Below are positions 1 to 8,881 of a DNA stretch of 64,000 bases, in pieces. The notes beneath the pieces were generated by a model. The model saw only the letters and a list, made by a program, of their open reading frames with translations. It searched no databases and had not been told where the DNA came from. The stretch comes from Henriciella pelagia. Lineage in GTDB: Bacteria; Pseudomonadota; Alphaproteobacteria; Caulobacterales; Hyphomonadaceae. A program made the position numbers and the translations under genes. The DNA lies in contig NZ_NCSU01000011.1 in assembly GCF_002088945.1 (NCBI RefSeq), positions 248,001 through 312,000 of the forward strand, in the 5' to 3' direction. How positions within the stretch are numbered: position 1 is the stretch's first letter; every line of letters begins with the position of its first letter.

Positions 1-89
1 CAAGACTCTTTGATCGGCTTGTATGTCCGGCAGGCTTGTTCTCGTGTGCAAACCGGTGCGAAGGGAAGCCCAGCAAGGTGGAGTATCCA

Positions 90-1010
90 ATGTCATCTCT
101 GAAAGTGGGGCTGGTCGGCGCAGGCGTATTCGGCGGATATCATGCCGGCAAGGCAGCTGCATCGGGACGTGCCGTATTTGCAGGCGTGTTTGATCCCGAT
201 ACGGATCGCGCGACAGTACTGGCGGATAAACACGGCGTGCCCGCCTTCAAGAGCGAGGAAGACCTGCACGGCGCAAGCGATGCTCTGGTTGTCGCGTGCC
301 CGGCGACCTATCATGCGGATGTCGTGCGCAAGGCGCTTACGGCCGGTCTGCATGTGCTGGTTGAAAAGCCGCTTGCGCTTACCGGAGAGGCTGCGCTCGA
401 ACTGGCCAGAATTGCCGACGACAAGTCGCTTGTGTTGCAGGTCGGCCATCAGGAGAGACTGGTTCTGGAGGCAATGGGATTCTTCGATATTGCCGAGGCG
501 CCGCTCTCAATCGAGGCGGTGCGCGAGGGCCCGCCAGCACCGGATGGGCGGGCCGGGGACGTCTCGGTAATCTGGGACCTGATGACCCATGACCTTGATC
601 TGGTCGCGCGCCTGATGGGAGGCGGTGCGACGGCGACGGGACGCGGGCAGATTCACCATACGGAACATATCGATCAGGCCGACGCGCGCCTGGTCTTCGA
701 CGATGCGAGAACGGCAAGAGTTTCGGCGAGCCGTGCCGCTCCGGAGCGACGCCGGAACATGACGGTGACCTATCCGTCCGGCTCGATCCATGTGGATTTC
801 CTGACCCGCAAGGTCGAAAATTCCACGCGCCATGTTATCGAGGCTGACATTTCGGGCAGTCTGCCGGACCCGCTTGGCGCGGCCGATGAAGCCTTCTTCG
901 CCGCATGTCTTGGCGAGCGTGAAACCCCTATACCCGGACGTGAAGCTGCCGAAGCGGTGCGGCTTGCCGAACAAGTCGAACAGTCCGCCCTAGAGAAGAT
1001 TGGAGCCTGA
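90..1010 (+). CDS. Gfo/Idh/MocA family oxidoreductase (GnnA-like)
   Basis: NAD(P)-dependent sugar-nucleotide oxidoreductase of 306 residues. The N-terminal Rossmann fold carries GLVGAGVFG (7-15). The family EKP signature is at 92-94, and a DLMTHDLD segment at 163-170 supplies the His expected in the active site. The start at 90 is preferred over an upstream in-frame ATG at 36, because AAGGTGGAG lies just upstream and the Rossmann fold begins at once. It is followed after 3 bases by a DegT-type aminotransferase. In WlbA/WbpB and GnnA systems such a pair oxidises C3 of a UDP-GlcNAc derivative and then aminates it. The HQER and EGPP stretches around 120-150 suggest GnnA (UDP-GlcNAc 3-dehydrogenase for diamino lipid A). 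The family call is firm; the substrate is inferred. Confidence 0.85.
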   Translation: MSSLKVGLVGAGVFGGYHAGKAAASGRAVFAGVFDPDTDRATVLADKHGVPAFKSEEDLHGASDALVVACPATYHADVVRKALTAGLHVLVEKPLALTGEAALELARIADDKSLVLQVGHQERLVLEAMGFFDIAEAPLSIEAVREGPPAPDGRAGDVSVIWDLMTHDLDLVARLMGGGATATGRGQIHHTEHIDQADARLVFDDARTARVSASRAAPERRRNMTVTYPSGSIHVDFLTRKVENSTRHVIEADISGSLPDPLGAADEAFFAACLGERETPIPGREAAEAVRLAEQVEQSALEKIGA

Positions 1011-1013
1011 ACC

Positions 1014-2168
1014 ATGGCCGCTGCCCTTAATGCACTTCCCGGCGATGCGCCGATCCAGTTCTTTGACCTCAAGGCCCAGCAGGCCTCGATCCGTCCGGCA
1101 CTCGAGCAGCGCTGGCTGACCATCCTCGATCATGGCCGGTATATCGGCGGACCGGAAGTCGATGAGTGCGAACAGAAACTGTGCGAGTTTACAGGGGCTG
1201 CGGACGCTGTTGCTGTGGGCTCCGGGACGCAGGCGCTGGTCATGCCGCTGATCGCGCTTGGTTACGGTCATGGCGACGCGGTGTTCATTCCTGGCTTCAC
1301 GTACAATGCGACGGCGAATGCTGTGTTGCTTGCCGGTGCGACCCCCGTCCTGGTCGATATCGATCCGAACACATTCAACATGGACGTTGAGGACCTGGAG
1401 CGGAAAATCCAGCGCGTGAAAGGCACGCGCAACCTTCGCGCGCGAGCTGTCATCCCTGTCGACCTTTATGGTCTCGCCGCTGACTACAAGGCCATTCAGG
1501 AGGTCGCTGATGCGCATGGGCTCGTCATTGTGGGCGACGGTGCGCAGGCCTTCGGTGCAAAGCAGGACGGCAAATGGCTCGGCACGCTCGCAGAGATTAC
1601 CGCGACCAGCTTCTACCCGACCAAGACGCTTGGCGGTTATGGCGACGGCGGCGCGATCCTGGTGCGTGACAAGGAGATGGGCGATTTGCTTCGCTCGATC
1701 CGCTGGCACGGGACGGGTGACAATCGCAAGGAATCGATCCGGGTCGGGATCAATGGCCGTTGCGACTCGATCCAGTGTGCGGTCGTGGCGGAAAAGCTCG
1801 GCATCTTCGAGGGTGAGCGCCAACGCCGTATCACGGCCGCGTCGATCTATAATCAGCGCCTCGAGGGCAAGGTGGAGGGCCAGACTGCCTCGCAGGCCGA
1901 TGAGCACGCATACGGGCTTTACACGGTGCGTGTACCAGACCGCGACGCGATTCGCGCGAAACTGCAGGACGCTGGCGTTCCGACCGCAATCTATTACGAC
2001 ACGCCGATCCACCAGATGCCGGCCTTTGAACAGTTCGCGCCTGCGCGCGGACTGCCGGAATGCGAGAAGGCGTCTCGGGAGGTTCTGAGCCTGCCGATGC
2101 ACCCTTATCTGTCTGAAGATCAGGTCCATCGCGTCTGCGACGCACTTCTGGGGGCTTTGCAGCGCTGA
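1014..2168 (+). CDS. DegT/DnrJ/EryC1/StrS aminotransferase (GnnB/WbpE-like)
   Basis: PLP-dependent sugar-nucleotide aminotransferase of 384 residues, a normal length. The N-terminal IQFFDLKAQQ, GDGAQAFG (174-181, the Asp that contacts the PLP nitrogen) and SFYPTKTLGGYGDGG with the Schiff-base Lys at 204 are family hallmarks. It starts 4 bases after the oxidoreductase stop, so the two are probably co-translated and act in sequence: a 3-keto UDP-sugar is made and then transaminated, usually from glutamate. Close relatives are WbpE (UDP-2-acetamido-3-amino-glucuronate) and GnnB (UDP-GlcNAc3N for lipid A). No surface-polysaccharide genes are visible nearby, and lpxD, lpxA and lpxI lie in the same window, so GnnB is my preferred reading. 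Confidence 0.88.
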   Translation: MAAALNALPGDAPIQFFDLKAQQASIRPALEQRWLTILDHGRYIGGPEVDECEQKLCEFTGAADAVAVGSGTQALVMPLIALGYGHGDAVFIPGFTYNATANAVLLAGATPVLVDIDPNTFNMDVEDLERKIQRVKGTRNLRARAVIPVDLYGLAADYKAIQEVADAHGLVIVGDGAQAFGAKQDGKWLGTLAEITATSFYPTKTLGGYGDGGAILVRDKEMGDLLRSIRWHGTGDNRKESIRVGINGRCDSIQCAVVAEKLGIFEGERQRRITAASIYNQRLEGKVEGQTASQADEHAYGLYTVRVPDRDAIRAKLQDAGVPTAIYYDTPIHQMPAFEQFAPARGLPECEKASREVLSLPMHPYLSEDQVHRVCDALLGALQR

Positions 2169-2190
2169 AAACGCACCTTAAGTCAGCGCC

Positions 2191-3849
2191 ATGGCAGACA
2201 CGCTGAAGATACTGGTCGCGCAGCTCAATCCGATTGTCGGAGATATTGACGGCAATCTGGAAATGGCACGCGCGACGCTGAAGGAAGGCGCAGACAGAGG
2301 CGCTGATCTCGTCGTCTTTCCGGAGATGTTCCTGCTGGGATATCCGCCTGAAGACCTCGTGCTGAAGCCGAGCGCGGTTGAAGACTGCATGAAGGCGGTG
2401 AAACAGATCGCCGAAGAGAGCGCCGGTCTTCCTGACTTTGTAATTGGTTCGCCGTGGGCGGACGATGGCGGGCTGTACAATTCCGCTCTATTCTGTACCG
2501 GCGGCAAGATAGGCGCGCGCTACGACAAGCAGGAATTGCCGAATTACGGTGTCTTTGACGAGCAACGCCTCTTCACCAAGGGACGCTCACCGGCCGTCAT
2601 CATCGAGGTGAAGGGGGTGAAGATCGGTCTCGCCATCTGCGAGGATGTCTGGTTCGAGCGGGTGCCGAATGCGGCGCGGGCAGCGGGCGCTGAACTCCTT
2701 GTCATTCCGAATGGGTCTCCCTGGCGCCGCAGCATTCATCAGCAGCGCGCTGAAGCCTTTGACCGGTGGAGCCGGCTTGGAATGCCCTACCTTTTCGTCA
2801 ACCAGGTTGGCGGGCAGGATGAGCTTGTGTTCGATGGAGCGTCCTACGCGACCAATACAACGCATGCGGAACGCTGCGGGCTTGTCGGGCAATTCGTGAC
2901 GGGCACGGAGATTGTCGAGTTCGATCTCGAGGCGCGAAAGCTGATCCTGAAGGATAAGGGCTGCCGGCTCGATCATGATGGCTGGCATATGGAATACCGC
3001 GCGGCGATGCTGGCGCTCGGCGACTATGTCAACAAGAACAGGTTTCCGGGCGTCGTTCTCGGCATGTCCGGCGGGATCGACAGCGCGCTGACGGCAGCGA
3101 TTGCCGTGGATGCGCTGGGCGCGGACCGCGTCTGGTGCGTGATGCTGCCATCGAAATATACATCGTCCGATAGTCTTGAAGACGCGAAGGCCTGCGCCGA
3201 AGCCCTCGGCGCGCGTTATGACATCATCAATATCCGGCCGGGTGTGAATGCGCTGGATGAGATGCTGGCCGAGCAGTTTGCCGAAACTCAGCCGAACACG
3301 ACAGAAGAGAACATCCAGTCGCGTCTTCGGGCCGTGACCTTGATGGCGCTGTCGAACAAGTTCGGCCACATGGTCGTCACGACCGGCAACAAGTCTGAAA
3401 TGGCGGTCGGCTATGCGACGCTCTATGGCGACATGTGCGGCGGCTACAATGCGCTGAAGGATTTCTACAAGACGGAAGTCTTTGAGCTCTGCAAGTGGCG
3501 CAACCTCAACCATCCGTCTGGTGCGCTCGGGCCGAAAGGCGAAGTGATTCCGGAGCGGATCATTACGAAGCCGCCTTCTGCTGAACTGCGTGAGGACCAG
3601 AAGGACGAGGATTCGTTGCCGCCATATGACAAGCTCGACGATATACTGCGCGGGCTGGTCGATGAGGAAGAAGACATTCGCGATATCATGGCGCGCGGCC
3701 ATGATGAGGCAACTGTAAAGCGGATCGAGCATCTCTTGTATCTTGCCGAATACAAGCGTAGGCAGGCGCCGCCCGGCGTGAAGGTCGGTGGCAAGAATTT
3801 TGGCCGCGACCGGCGCTATCCGATTACCAACCGTTTCAGGGATGATTGA
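2191..3849 (+). CDS. nadE: Glutamine-dependent NAD+ synthetase
   Basis: Two-domain enzyme of 552 residues that makes NAD+ from nicotinic acid adenine dinucleotide, ATP and glutamine in the cytoplasm. The N-terminal nitrilase-fold glutaminase has the Glu-Lys-Cys triad at E45 (VVFPEM), K113 (YDKQELPNY) and C150 (LAICEDVWF). The C-terminal synthetase has the PP-loop SGGIDS at 293-298. The length is typical of the glutamine-dependent type. Its TGA stop shares a base with the ATG of gltX, which implies translational coupling. Identification is secure. Confidence 0.96.
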   Translation: MADTLKILVAQLNPIVGDIDGNLEMARATLKEGADRGADLVVFPEMFLLGYPPEDLVLKPSAVEDCMKAVKQIAEESAGLPDFVIGSPWADDGGLYNSALFCTGGKIGARYDKQELPNYGVFDEQRLFTKGRSPAVIIEVKGVKIGLAICEDVWFERVPNAARAAGAELLVIPNGSPWRRSIHQQRAEAFDRWSRLGMPYLFVNQVGGQDELVFDGASYATNTTHAERCGLVGQFVTGTEIVEFDLEARKLILKDKGCRLDHDGWHMEYRAAMLALGDYVNKNRFPGVVLGMSGGIDSALTAAIAVDALGADRVWCVMLPSKYTSSDSLEDAKACAEALGARYDIINIRPGVNALDEMLAEQFAETQPNTTEENIQSRLRAVTLMALSNKFGHMVVTTGNKSEMAVGYATLYGDMCGGYNALKDFYKTEVFELCKWRNLNHPSGALGPKGEVIPERIITKPPSAELREDQKDEDSLPPYDKLDDILRGLVDEEEDIRDIMARGHDEATVKRIEHLLYLAEYKRRQAPPGVKVGGKNFGRDRRYPITNRFRDD

Positions 3850-5192
3850 TGACTTCTCCCATCGTTAGATTCGCTCCATCGCCGACCGGCAAGCTGCATG
3901 TCGGCAATGTCCGCACGGCGTTGATCAACTGGCTGTTCGCGAAAGGGCAGGGTGGCAAGTTCATTCTGCGCGTCGACGATACGGATACTGAGCGTTCGAC
4001 GAAGGCCTATGAGGATCAGATCAAGGCGGACCTCACATGGCTCGGGCTGGAATGGGATGACACGTTCAACCAGTCTGGCAAGTTTGCGCAGTATGATGCG
4101 GCGGCGGACAAGCTGCGCGAGATGGGCCTGCTTTATGCGGCGTATGAGACAGCAGACGAGCTGGACCGCAAGCGCAAGATTGCGCTCTCGCGGGGACGTC
4201 CGCCCGTCTATGACCGGTCGGCGCTGAACCTGTCCGACGAAGAAAAGGCGAAGCTGGAAGCCGAAGGCCGCAAGCCGCACTGGCGGTTCAAGCTGTCCGG
4301 CAATCGTGTCGAATGGAAGGACCTCGTCCGCGGGCCTCAGAGCATTGACACGTCGAGCGTTTCCGACCCGGTCCTCATCCGTGAGGACGGCTCCTATCTC
4401 TACACGCTGCCTTCCGTCGTCGATGATATCGACGCCGGCATCACGCATGTGGTGCGCGGCGAGGACCATGTGACCAATTCAGGCGCGCAGATCGAGATCT
4501 TCAGAGCGCTCGGCGGGACTGCACCCGAGATGGCGCACACACCGCTCCTGGTGGATGCTGAAGGTGGGGCGTTCTCGAAGCGTCTGGGGTCTCTGGACAT
4601 GGGGACGCTGAATGGACGCGGTATCCTGCCGATGGCAATCCTGTCGCTGCTGGCCAAGCTCGGCACGTCTGACAATATTGAGGTGCGTGAGACGCTTGAT
4701 GCGCTCGCCGCCGATTTCGACTTTTCGAAGATTGGCCGTGCGCCAGCCAAGTTTGATGAGCGCGACCTGCTTGCACTGAACGCAACACTGGTTCACGCCA
4801 TGTCGTTCGATGCCGTAAAGGATCAGCTTGCGGCAATATCCCCAGAGGCTGCGAATGAGGCGTTCTGGATGGCTGTGCGTGAGAATTGTCAGACCGTGCA
4901 GGATGCAAAGCCCTTCGCCGACATCGCCTATGGCCGCATCGAATCCCTGATTGATGATGAAGATGCCGCCTTCATTGCCGAAGCGAAGATGCTGCTGCCG
5001 GCTGGTGAGGTGACGGGTGAGTCCTGGGGCGACTGGACTAGCGCGCTGAAAGAGAAGACCGGGCGTAAGGGGCGAGGGCTTTTCATGCCGTTGCGCAAGG
5101 CCCTGACCGGTCAGGAACACGGACCCGACATGGGCACGATCCTTCCACTAATCGGCCGGGAAGCAATTGAACGGCGTCTGTCGCGCGCCTAA
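3849..5192 (+). CDS. gltX: Glutamate--tRNA ligase
   Basis: Class I aminoacyl-tRNA synthetase of 447 residues that charges tRNA-Glu. The HIGH-region equivalent is APSPTGKLHVGN (9-20). The KMSKS equivalent is FSKRLG (242-247), a variant of the common KLSKR form. Alphaproteobacteria often carry two GltX proteins, one of which mischarges tRNA-Gln for the GatCAB transamidation route; the divergent loop suggests this may be the second type, but that is inference. The start is set at ATG 3849, which overlaps the nadE stop by one base; an in-frame TTG at 3846 is less likely. The 3' end overlaps the convergent LOG-family gene by 4 bases. Confidence 0.94.
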   Translation: MTSPIVRFAPSPTGKLHVGNVRTALINWLFAKGQGGKFILRVDDTDTERSTKAYEDQIKADLTWLGLEWDDTFNQSGKFAQYDAAADKLREMGLLYAAYETADELDRKRKIALSRGRPPVYDRSALNLSDEEKAKLEAEGRKPHWRFKLSGNRVEWKDLVRGPQSIDTSSVSDPVLIREDGSYLYTLPSVVDDIDAGITHVVRGEDHVTNSGAQIEIFRALGGTAPEMAHTPLLVDAEGGAFSKRLGSLDMGTLNGRGILPMAILSLLAKLGTSDNIEVRETLDALAADFDFSKIGRAPAKFDERDLLALNATLVHAMSFDAVKDQLAAISPEAANEAFWMAVRENCQTVQDAKPFADIAYGRIESLIDDEDAAFIAEAKMLLPAGEVTGESWGDWTSALKEKTGRKGRGLFMPLRKALTGQEHGPDMGTILPLIGREAIERRLSRA

Positions 5193-5752
5193 TCGTTCAT
5201 CACCACGATCCGGTCATTGAGCGCCGCGATTGCTGCCTCTGGCGTACTCACATGGACAAGGCAGGACTTGAACTCTTCCGGTGTGAACTTGCCTTCGATG
5301 ATGTGATCCATCAGTTCGAAGAAAGGTGACCAAAATCCGTCCTCGTCAAGGAAGGCCATCGGTTTGGCGTGAAGGCCCAGGCGTGCCCAGCTGAGCATCT
5401 CGACGGCTTCTTCAAGCGTGCCGATGCCACCGGGCAGGACAATGAACGCGTCCGATTCATCGAACATCATCTGTTTGCGGGTGTGCATGTCATCCACGAT
5501 GACGTGCTCAACGTCTTCGAACACGCGCTCTTTCTGAAGCAGGAAGCGCGGCATGACACCGAGCACCTCGCCGCCGGCTTCGTGGACCGCGCGGGCGCAG
5601 GCCCCCATCAGGCCAACACCGCCACCACCATAGACGAGGCGCAGATCCTTCTGCGCCATCTGGCGTCCCAGTGCACGCGCAAGTTCCAGATAGCCCGGCT
5701 TCACTTCATTTGAAGAGCCGCAATAGACGCAGATCGATTTCAGCTTGGGCAT
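5189..5752 (-). CDS. LOG family protein (TIGR00730-type nucleotide phosphoribohydrolase)
   Basis: Rossmann-fold protein of 187 residues of the LOG (Lonely guy) family, which hydrolyses nucleoside 5'-monophosphates such as AMP or cytokinin ribotides to the free base and ribose 5-phosphate. It shows the N-terminal CGSS, a GGGGVGLMG loop (42-50) and the diagnostic PGGIGTLEE motif (107-115) with the catalytic Glu. The length is typical. It is transcribed leftward, convergent with gltX and divergent from the ABC exporter. The physiological substrate in bacteria that do not make cytokinin is often unknown. Confidence 0.92.
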   Translation of the reverse strand: MPKLKSICVYCGSSNEVKPGYLELARALGRQMAQKDLRLVYGGGGVGLMGACARAVHEAGGEVLGVMPRFLLQKERVFEDVEHVIVDDMHTRKQMMFDESDAFIVLPGGIGTLEEAVEMLSWARLGLHAKPMAFLDEDGFWSPFFELMDHIIEGKFTPEEFKSCLVHVSTPEAAIAALNDRIVVMND

Positions 5753-5843
5753 TCAATTTCCTATCGTGTAATCCACCGGGCATTTAATGGCTTGGGCAGA
5801 TTCGCACCAGAGCTGCCCTGTTCGAAACTGGTTTCCTCCCCAT

Positions 5844-7691
5844 ATGGCGCAAATGAGTGACACACACACGACGCAGTCGGACAAGGACCAGATCGAAAGC
5901 GCGGATGGCGGCCTCGGCGGTGCCATAGTGCGGATCCTGAAACTGCTGGCGCGCCCGGAACTGTCAAAATGGCGGCCAGTCATGCTTGTCGCAATCATAC
6001 TCACGCTGGCGGCTGCGGTTCTTGAAGTGGTCTCTCCGATCATTCTCGGCGATGCGATCAACAAGGTTGCGGCTGAAGGGACTGGCGCGGCGACGCTCAC
6101 GGTTGCCGTCTTGTGGATCGCACTGGCTATCGGCCTGCGCTTTCTTGCAGCGGCGCTGCCTCAGGCGCGAGATGCACTGTTCAGTCCTGTCAGCCAGGAT
6201 GCGCAACGAATCGCGTGCGTGGACGCTTTTGGGCACGCGCAATCGCTCTCGCTCGGCTTTCATCAGACGCGGCGGTCCGGCGCGCTCAATCGCGTCATCG
6301 AGCGCGGTGCCAGCGCGATTGACTACCTGATCCGGTTCCTGGCCTTCAATATCGGGCCGACATTCGTCCGGTTGGCGCTGGCGTCGATTGCGCTCGGTGT
6401 CGCTTACGATTATCGTCTGTCGCTGATCGCAGTGGTTACAATCGTCATCTACGTCATCGCGACCGTGGTGATTACAGAGTGGCGCGTGCGCCAGCGGCGG
6501 CGGATGAACAAGGCGGACACAGAGCTGCGCGCCGTTTCCATCGACACGCTGACGAACTTCGAAACCGTGAAGGCGTTTGCCGCCGAAGAGCGCGAGACGC
6601 TTCGGTATGATGGCGCGATGCAACGCTACAACAAGCGCTATGTTGAGGCGGTTCGCAGCATGTACCTGCTCAATGGTGTCCAGGCTTTCGTGATGAATGC
6701 TGGGCTGCTGGCCGTGCTCGCGCTGTCGGCCTGGAACTACAAGCAGGGCACGATGGAGATCGGTGACCTCACCGCCGTGATGATGGTGCTGCTGAGCCTT
6801 TATGCGCCGCTGAATATTCTTGGCTGGGCATGGCGGGAAATCAAACAGGGCGCGGTGGACCTTGAAAAGCTGCACGGCCTTCTGAACATGAAGCCGGAAG
6901 TTGCCGACGCACCGAATGCGCGCGAGCTCGAGCAGCCAGAGGGGCGGGTCGTATTCGACAAGGTTTCCTTCACGCACGATGGCCGGGCTGTCGGTGTACA
7001 GGACATCTCGTTCACAGTGGAGCCCGGTCGCAAGATTGCGTTCGTGGGTACATCCGGCGCCGGCAAGTCGACGCTGCTGAAGCTGCTTTTCCGCTTCTAC
7101 GACGTCGAAGGCGGGGCGGTGAAGGTTGACGGCATTGATGTGCGCGGCCTGAAACAGGCATCGCTGCGCGGCGCGCTGGGACTCGTGCCGCAGGATGTCG
7201 TCCTTTTCAATGACACGATCCGCGCCAACCTCTCCTATGCACGACCGGATGCGACGCTCGATGATCTTCGCGATGCGGCGAGACGCGCACAGCTCCTGCC
7301 TTTCATAGAGGCACTGCCGGAAGGTTGGGACACGCGTGTCGGCGAACGGGGGCTGAAGCTTTCAGGCGGTGAGAAACAGCGCGTCGGTATCGCGCGGGTG
7401 ATCCTCGCCGACCCTGCTGTTCTGGTGCTGGACGAAGCGACGTCTGCGCTGGACAGTGCGACCGAAGCTGCGGTGCAGGAGGCACTGGACGAAGCATCTC
7501 GGGGGCGCACCACGCTGATGGTCGCGCACCGGCTGTCGACCGTGCAGAACGCTGATGAAATCATCGTGCTGGAAGCTGGACGTATCGTTGAACGTGGCTC
7601 TCATGCTAAGTTGATGCAACAGGATGGCGCCTATGCCCGTATGTGGGAGCGCCAGATTGCGCGCGATGAACTCGCCGCCGTCGCCGAATAG
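5844..7691 (+). CDS. Atm1/HMT1-type ABC exporter (fused permease and ATPase)
   Basis: Half-transporter of about 615 residues, with an N-terminal six-helix exporter domain and a C-terminal ATPase, expected to work as an inner-membrane homodimer. The ATPase has Walker A GTSGAGKST, signature LSGGEKQRV, Walker B VLVLDEATSALD and the H-loop AHRLST. The long cytoplasmic loops and the GALNRVIERG region fit the Atm1/HMT1 branch, which exports glutathione-linked compounds connected to Fe-S assembly or heavy metals. The start is uncertain: ATGs exist at 5787, 5844 and 5853, none with a clear ribosome site. I use 5844 because the more upstream sequence looks unconserved. The psd-like gene follows after 12 bases. 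Confidence 0.9.
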   Translation: MAQMSDTHTTQSDKDQIESADGGLGGAIVRILKLLARPELSKWRPVMLVAIILTLAAAVLEVVSPIILGDAINKVAAEGTGAATLTVAVLWIALAIGLRFLAAALPQARDALFSPVSQDAQRIACVDAFGHAQSLSLGFHQTRRSGALNRVIERGASAIDYLIRFLAFNIGPTFVRLALASIALGVAYDYRLSLIAVVTIVIYVIATVVITEWRVRQRRRMNKADTELRAVSIDTLTNFETVKAFAAEERETLRYDGAMQRYNKRYVEAVRSMYLLNGVQAFVMNAGLLAVLALSAWNYKQGTMEIGDLTAVMMVLLSLYAPLNILGWAWREIKQGAVDLEKLHGLLNMKPEVADAPNARELEQPEGRVVFDKVSFTHDGRAVGVQDISFTVEPGRKIAFVGTSGAGKSTLLKLLFRFYDVEGGAVKVDGIDVRGLKQASLRGALGLVPQDVVLFNDTIRANLSYARPDATLDDLRDAARRAQLLPFIEALPEGWDTRVGERGLKLSGGEKQRVGIARVILADPAVLVLDEATSALDSATEAAVQEALDEASRGRTTLMVAHRLSTVQNADEIIVLEAGRIVERGSHAKLMQQDGAYARMWERQIARDELAAVAE

Positions 7692-7703
7692 AAAGGGGTT
7701 CGC

Positions 7704-8606
7704 ATGGCTAAACGTGGAAAACCGATGACTGAGCGCTCGCTGCCCTGGTTGCAGAGTGGGTTCGATCTTGAAGGGATTGTGGGTTTTCTCGCTGGCTGGC
7801 TTATCGGCATCCTGCTCGGCATGTTGTGGGGGCCGCTATTCTGGATCGGCTTCATTCCAGGCGTCGTAATTCTCTTCGCGACGCGGACGGCAGAACGGGT
7901 CAGCCCTGAAGACGGGGCCTTGATCCTGGCGCCCTGCGACGGCGCAGTGGTCTCGATTGAAGAGGCGGACCCGCCGGAGCCACTCGGCCTGGTCGGGCCA
8001 CACAGACGAATCCGGATTTCTTCGTCTCCGTTTGCAGCGAACAATATTCACGCGGTGACTGAAGGGGCGATCGAACACACGGAGCGGGAGATGGGCGCCG
8101 CGGAAAACTTTGCAGCGCTGCGGCCGGACACGCCGGGCCTTGAAGTGTTGTATTTCAGCCTGACCGGAGCCATCGGAAAGGTCGGCATGCGGGTCGCGAC
8201 GGGCGGTCTGGGCCCGCGACTGGTATCAAAGGCGGATGCCGGAGACCACGTGCCTGCTGGCAAGACCATAGCGACGCGACGCTTGGGCGGATGGTGTGAT
8301 GTTTATGTTCCATTGGGCGGGGCGCCGCAGGTCGAGCCCGGTCGGACACTCGTTGGCGGCGAGACAGCCATCTGGCGATATGGAGCAGTAGCGGCAGTGC
8401 CGGAACCTGACGTCGTCGAAGAAGAGGAACCGACCGAACTCGATGCTGACTATTTGGCGACGCCGGATACCACACCGCCGGAGGTGGCCGAGGACGTCGA
8501 AGAGGAAGTGAAGGCAAAATCGGCCAAGCCAGAGGACCCGGCTGAAATGTTTGCTCGCCTGCGCCGCGAAGCCAGCAAGTTATCCGGCGAGGACGATCAG
8601 ACCTGA
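7704..8606 (+). CDS. Phosphatidylserine decarboxylase-like protein lacking the pyruvoyl serine
   Basis: 300 residues. Hydrophobic segments (about 22-60) lead into a domain that matches the short, archaeal-type Psd fold: APCDG (76-80) corresponds to PADG, NNIHAVTEG (113-121) to NVHVNRAPVxG, and RLGGWCDVYVP (193-203) to the FGSRxDVYLP self-cleavage site. At that last site the serine that becomes the pyruvoyl group is Gly196 (codon GGA at 8289-8291), so normal self-processing and decarboxylation should be impossible. D79 and H116 are kept. An acidic tail of about 75 residues follows. No pssA gene is next to it. It may be a non-catalytic lipid-binding relative. Automated annotation would probably call it Psd; I regard the fold as likely and the activity as unlikely. 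Confidence 0.8.
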   Translation: MAKRGKPMTERSLPWLQSGFDLEGIVGFLAGWLIGILLGMLWGPLFWIGFIPGVVILFATRTAERVSPEDGALILAPCDGAVVSIEEADPPEPLGLVGPHRRIRISSSPFAANNIHAVTEGAIEHTEREMGAAENFAALRPDTPGLEVLYFSLTGAIGKVGMRVATGGLGPRLVSKADAGDHVPAGKTIATRRLGGWCDVYVPLGGAPQVEPGRTLVGGETAIWRYGAVAAVPEPDVVEEEEPTELDADYLATPDTTPPEVAEDVEEEVKAKSAKPEDPAEMFARLRREASKLSGEDDQT

Positions 8607-8803
8607 TCGGATGGAGGCTCTGCCCGGTTCATCCAGCGCAGCAGGGGACGAAGCGGAATGATCCACGCCACGCCGGCGAAGATGTAGAAGCCAAGCTGCA
8701 GCCAGTCATTCTTTGTGGCGAGCCATGAGCCGATCGTGCCGGCAAGGAAGATCCAGAGTGCGATGAAAGCGAGCAACACCAGGCCGGTGACAATCTTTCT
8801 CAT
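8597..8803 (-). CDS. DUF2842 family small membrane protein
   Basis: Protein of 68 residues with two predicted membrane helices (about 5-27 and 37-55) joined by a short WLATKNDW loop and ending in a polar tail. The helix pattern with the VAWIIPLRPLLRWM ending matches DUF2842, a family of tiny inner-membrane proteins of unknown function in alphaproteobacteria, often next to the haem A synthase gene as here. The ATG at 8801-8803 is preceded on its own strand by AAAGGA at good spacing. A much longer open frame runs upstream to 9382 but would run antisense through ctaA, so I reject that start. The 3' end overlaps the psd-like gene by 10 bases. Confidence 0.8.
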   Translation of the reverse strand: MRKIVTGLVLLAFIALWIFLAGTIGSWLATKNDWLQLGFYIFAGVAWIIPLRPLLRWMNRAEPPSDQV

Positions 8804-8881
8804 GGTCGATAGTCCTTTGCAGCTGCACATGCGACGCCATGGCGGCTTGCCTGTCAGGCGTCTGCAGTCAGATAGAGAGCC

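Noticed and set aside
1-89. End of an upstream gene
   Set aside because: A TGA at 11-13 could end a gene in one frame, but too few codons are visible to support any call; I see nothing firm in this stretch except the ribosome site before position 90.
7704-8606. Frameshift or sequencing error explaining the missing Psd serine
   Set aside because: The frame and similarity continue on both sides of the site and no nearby shift restores a serine.
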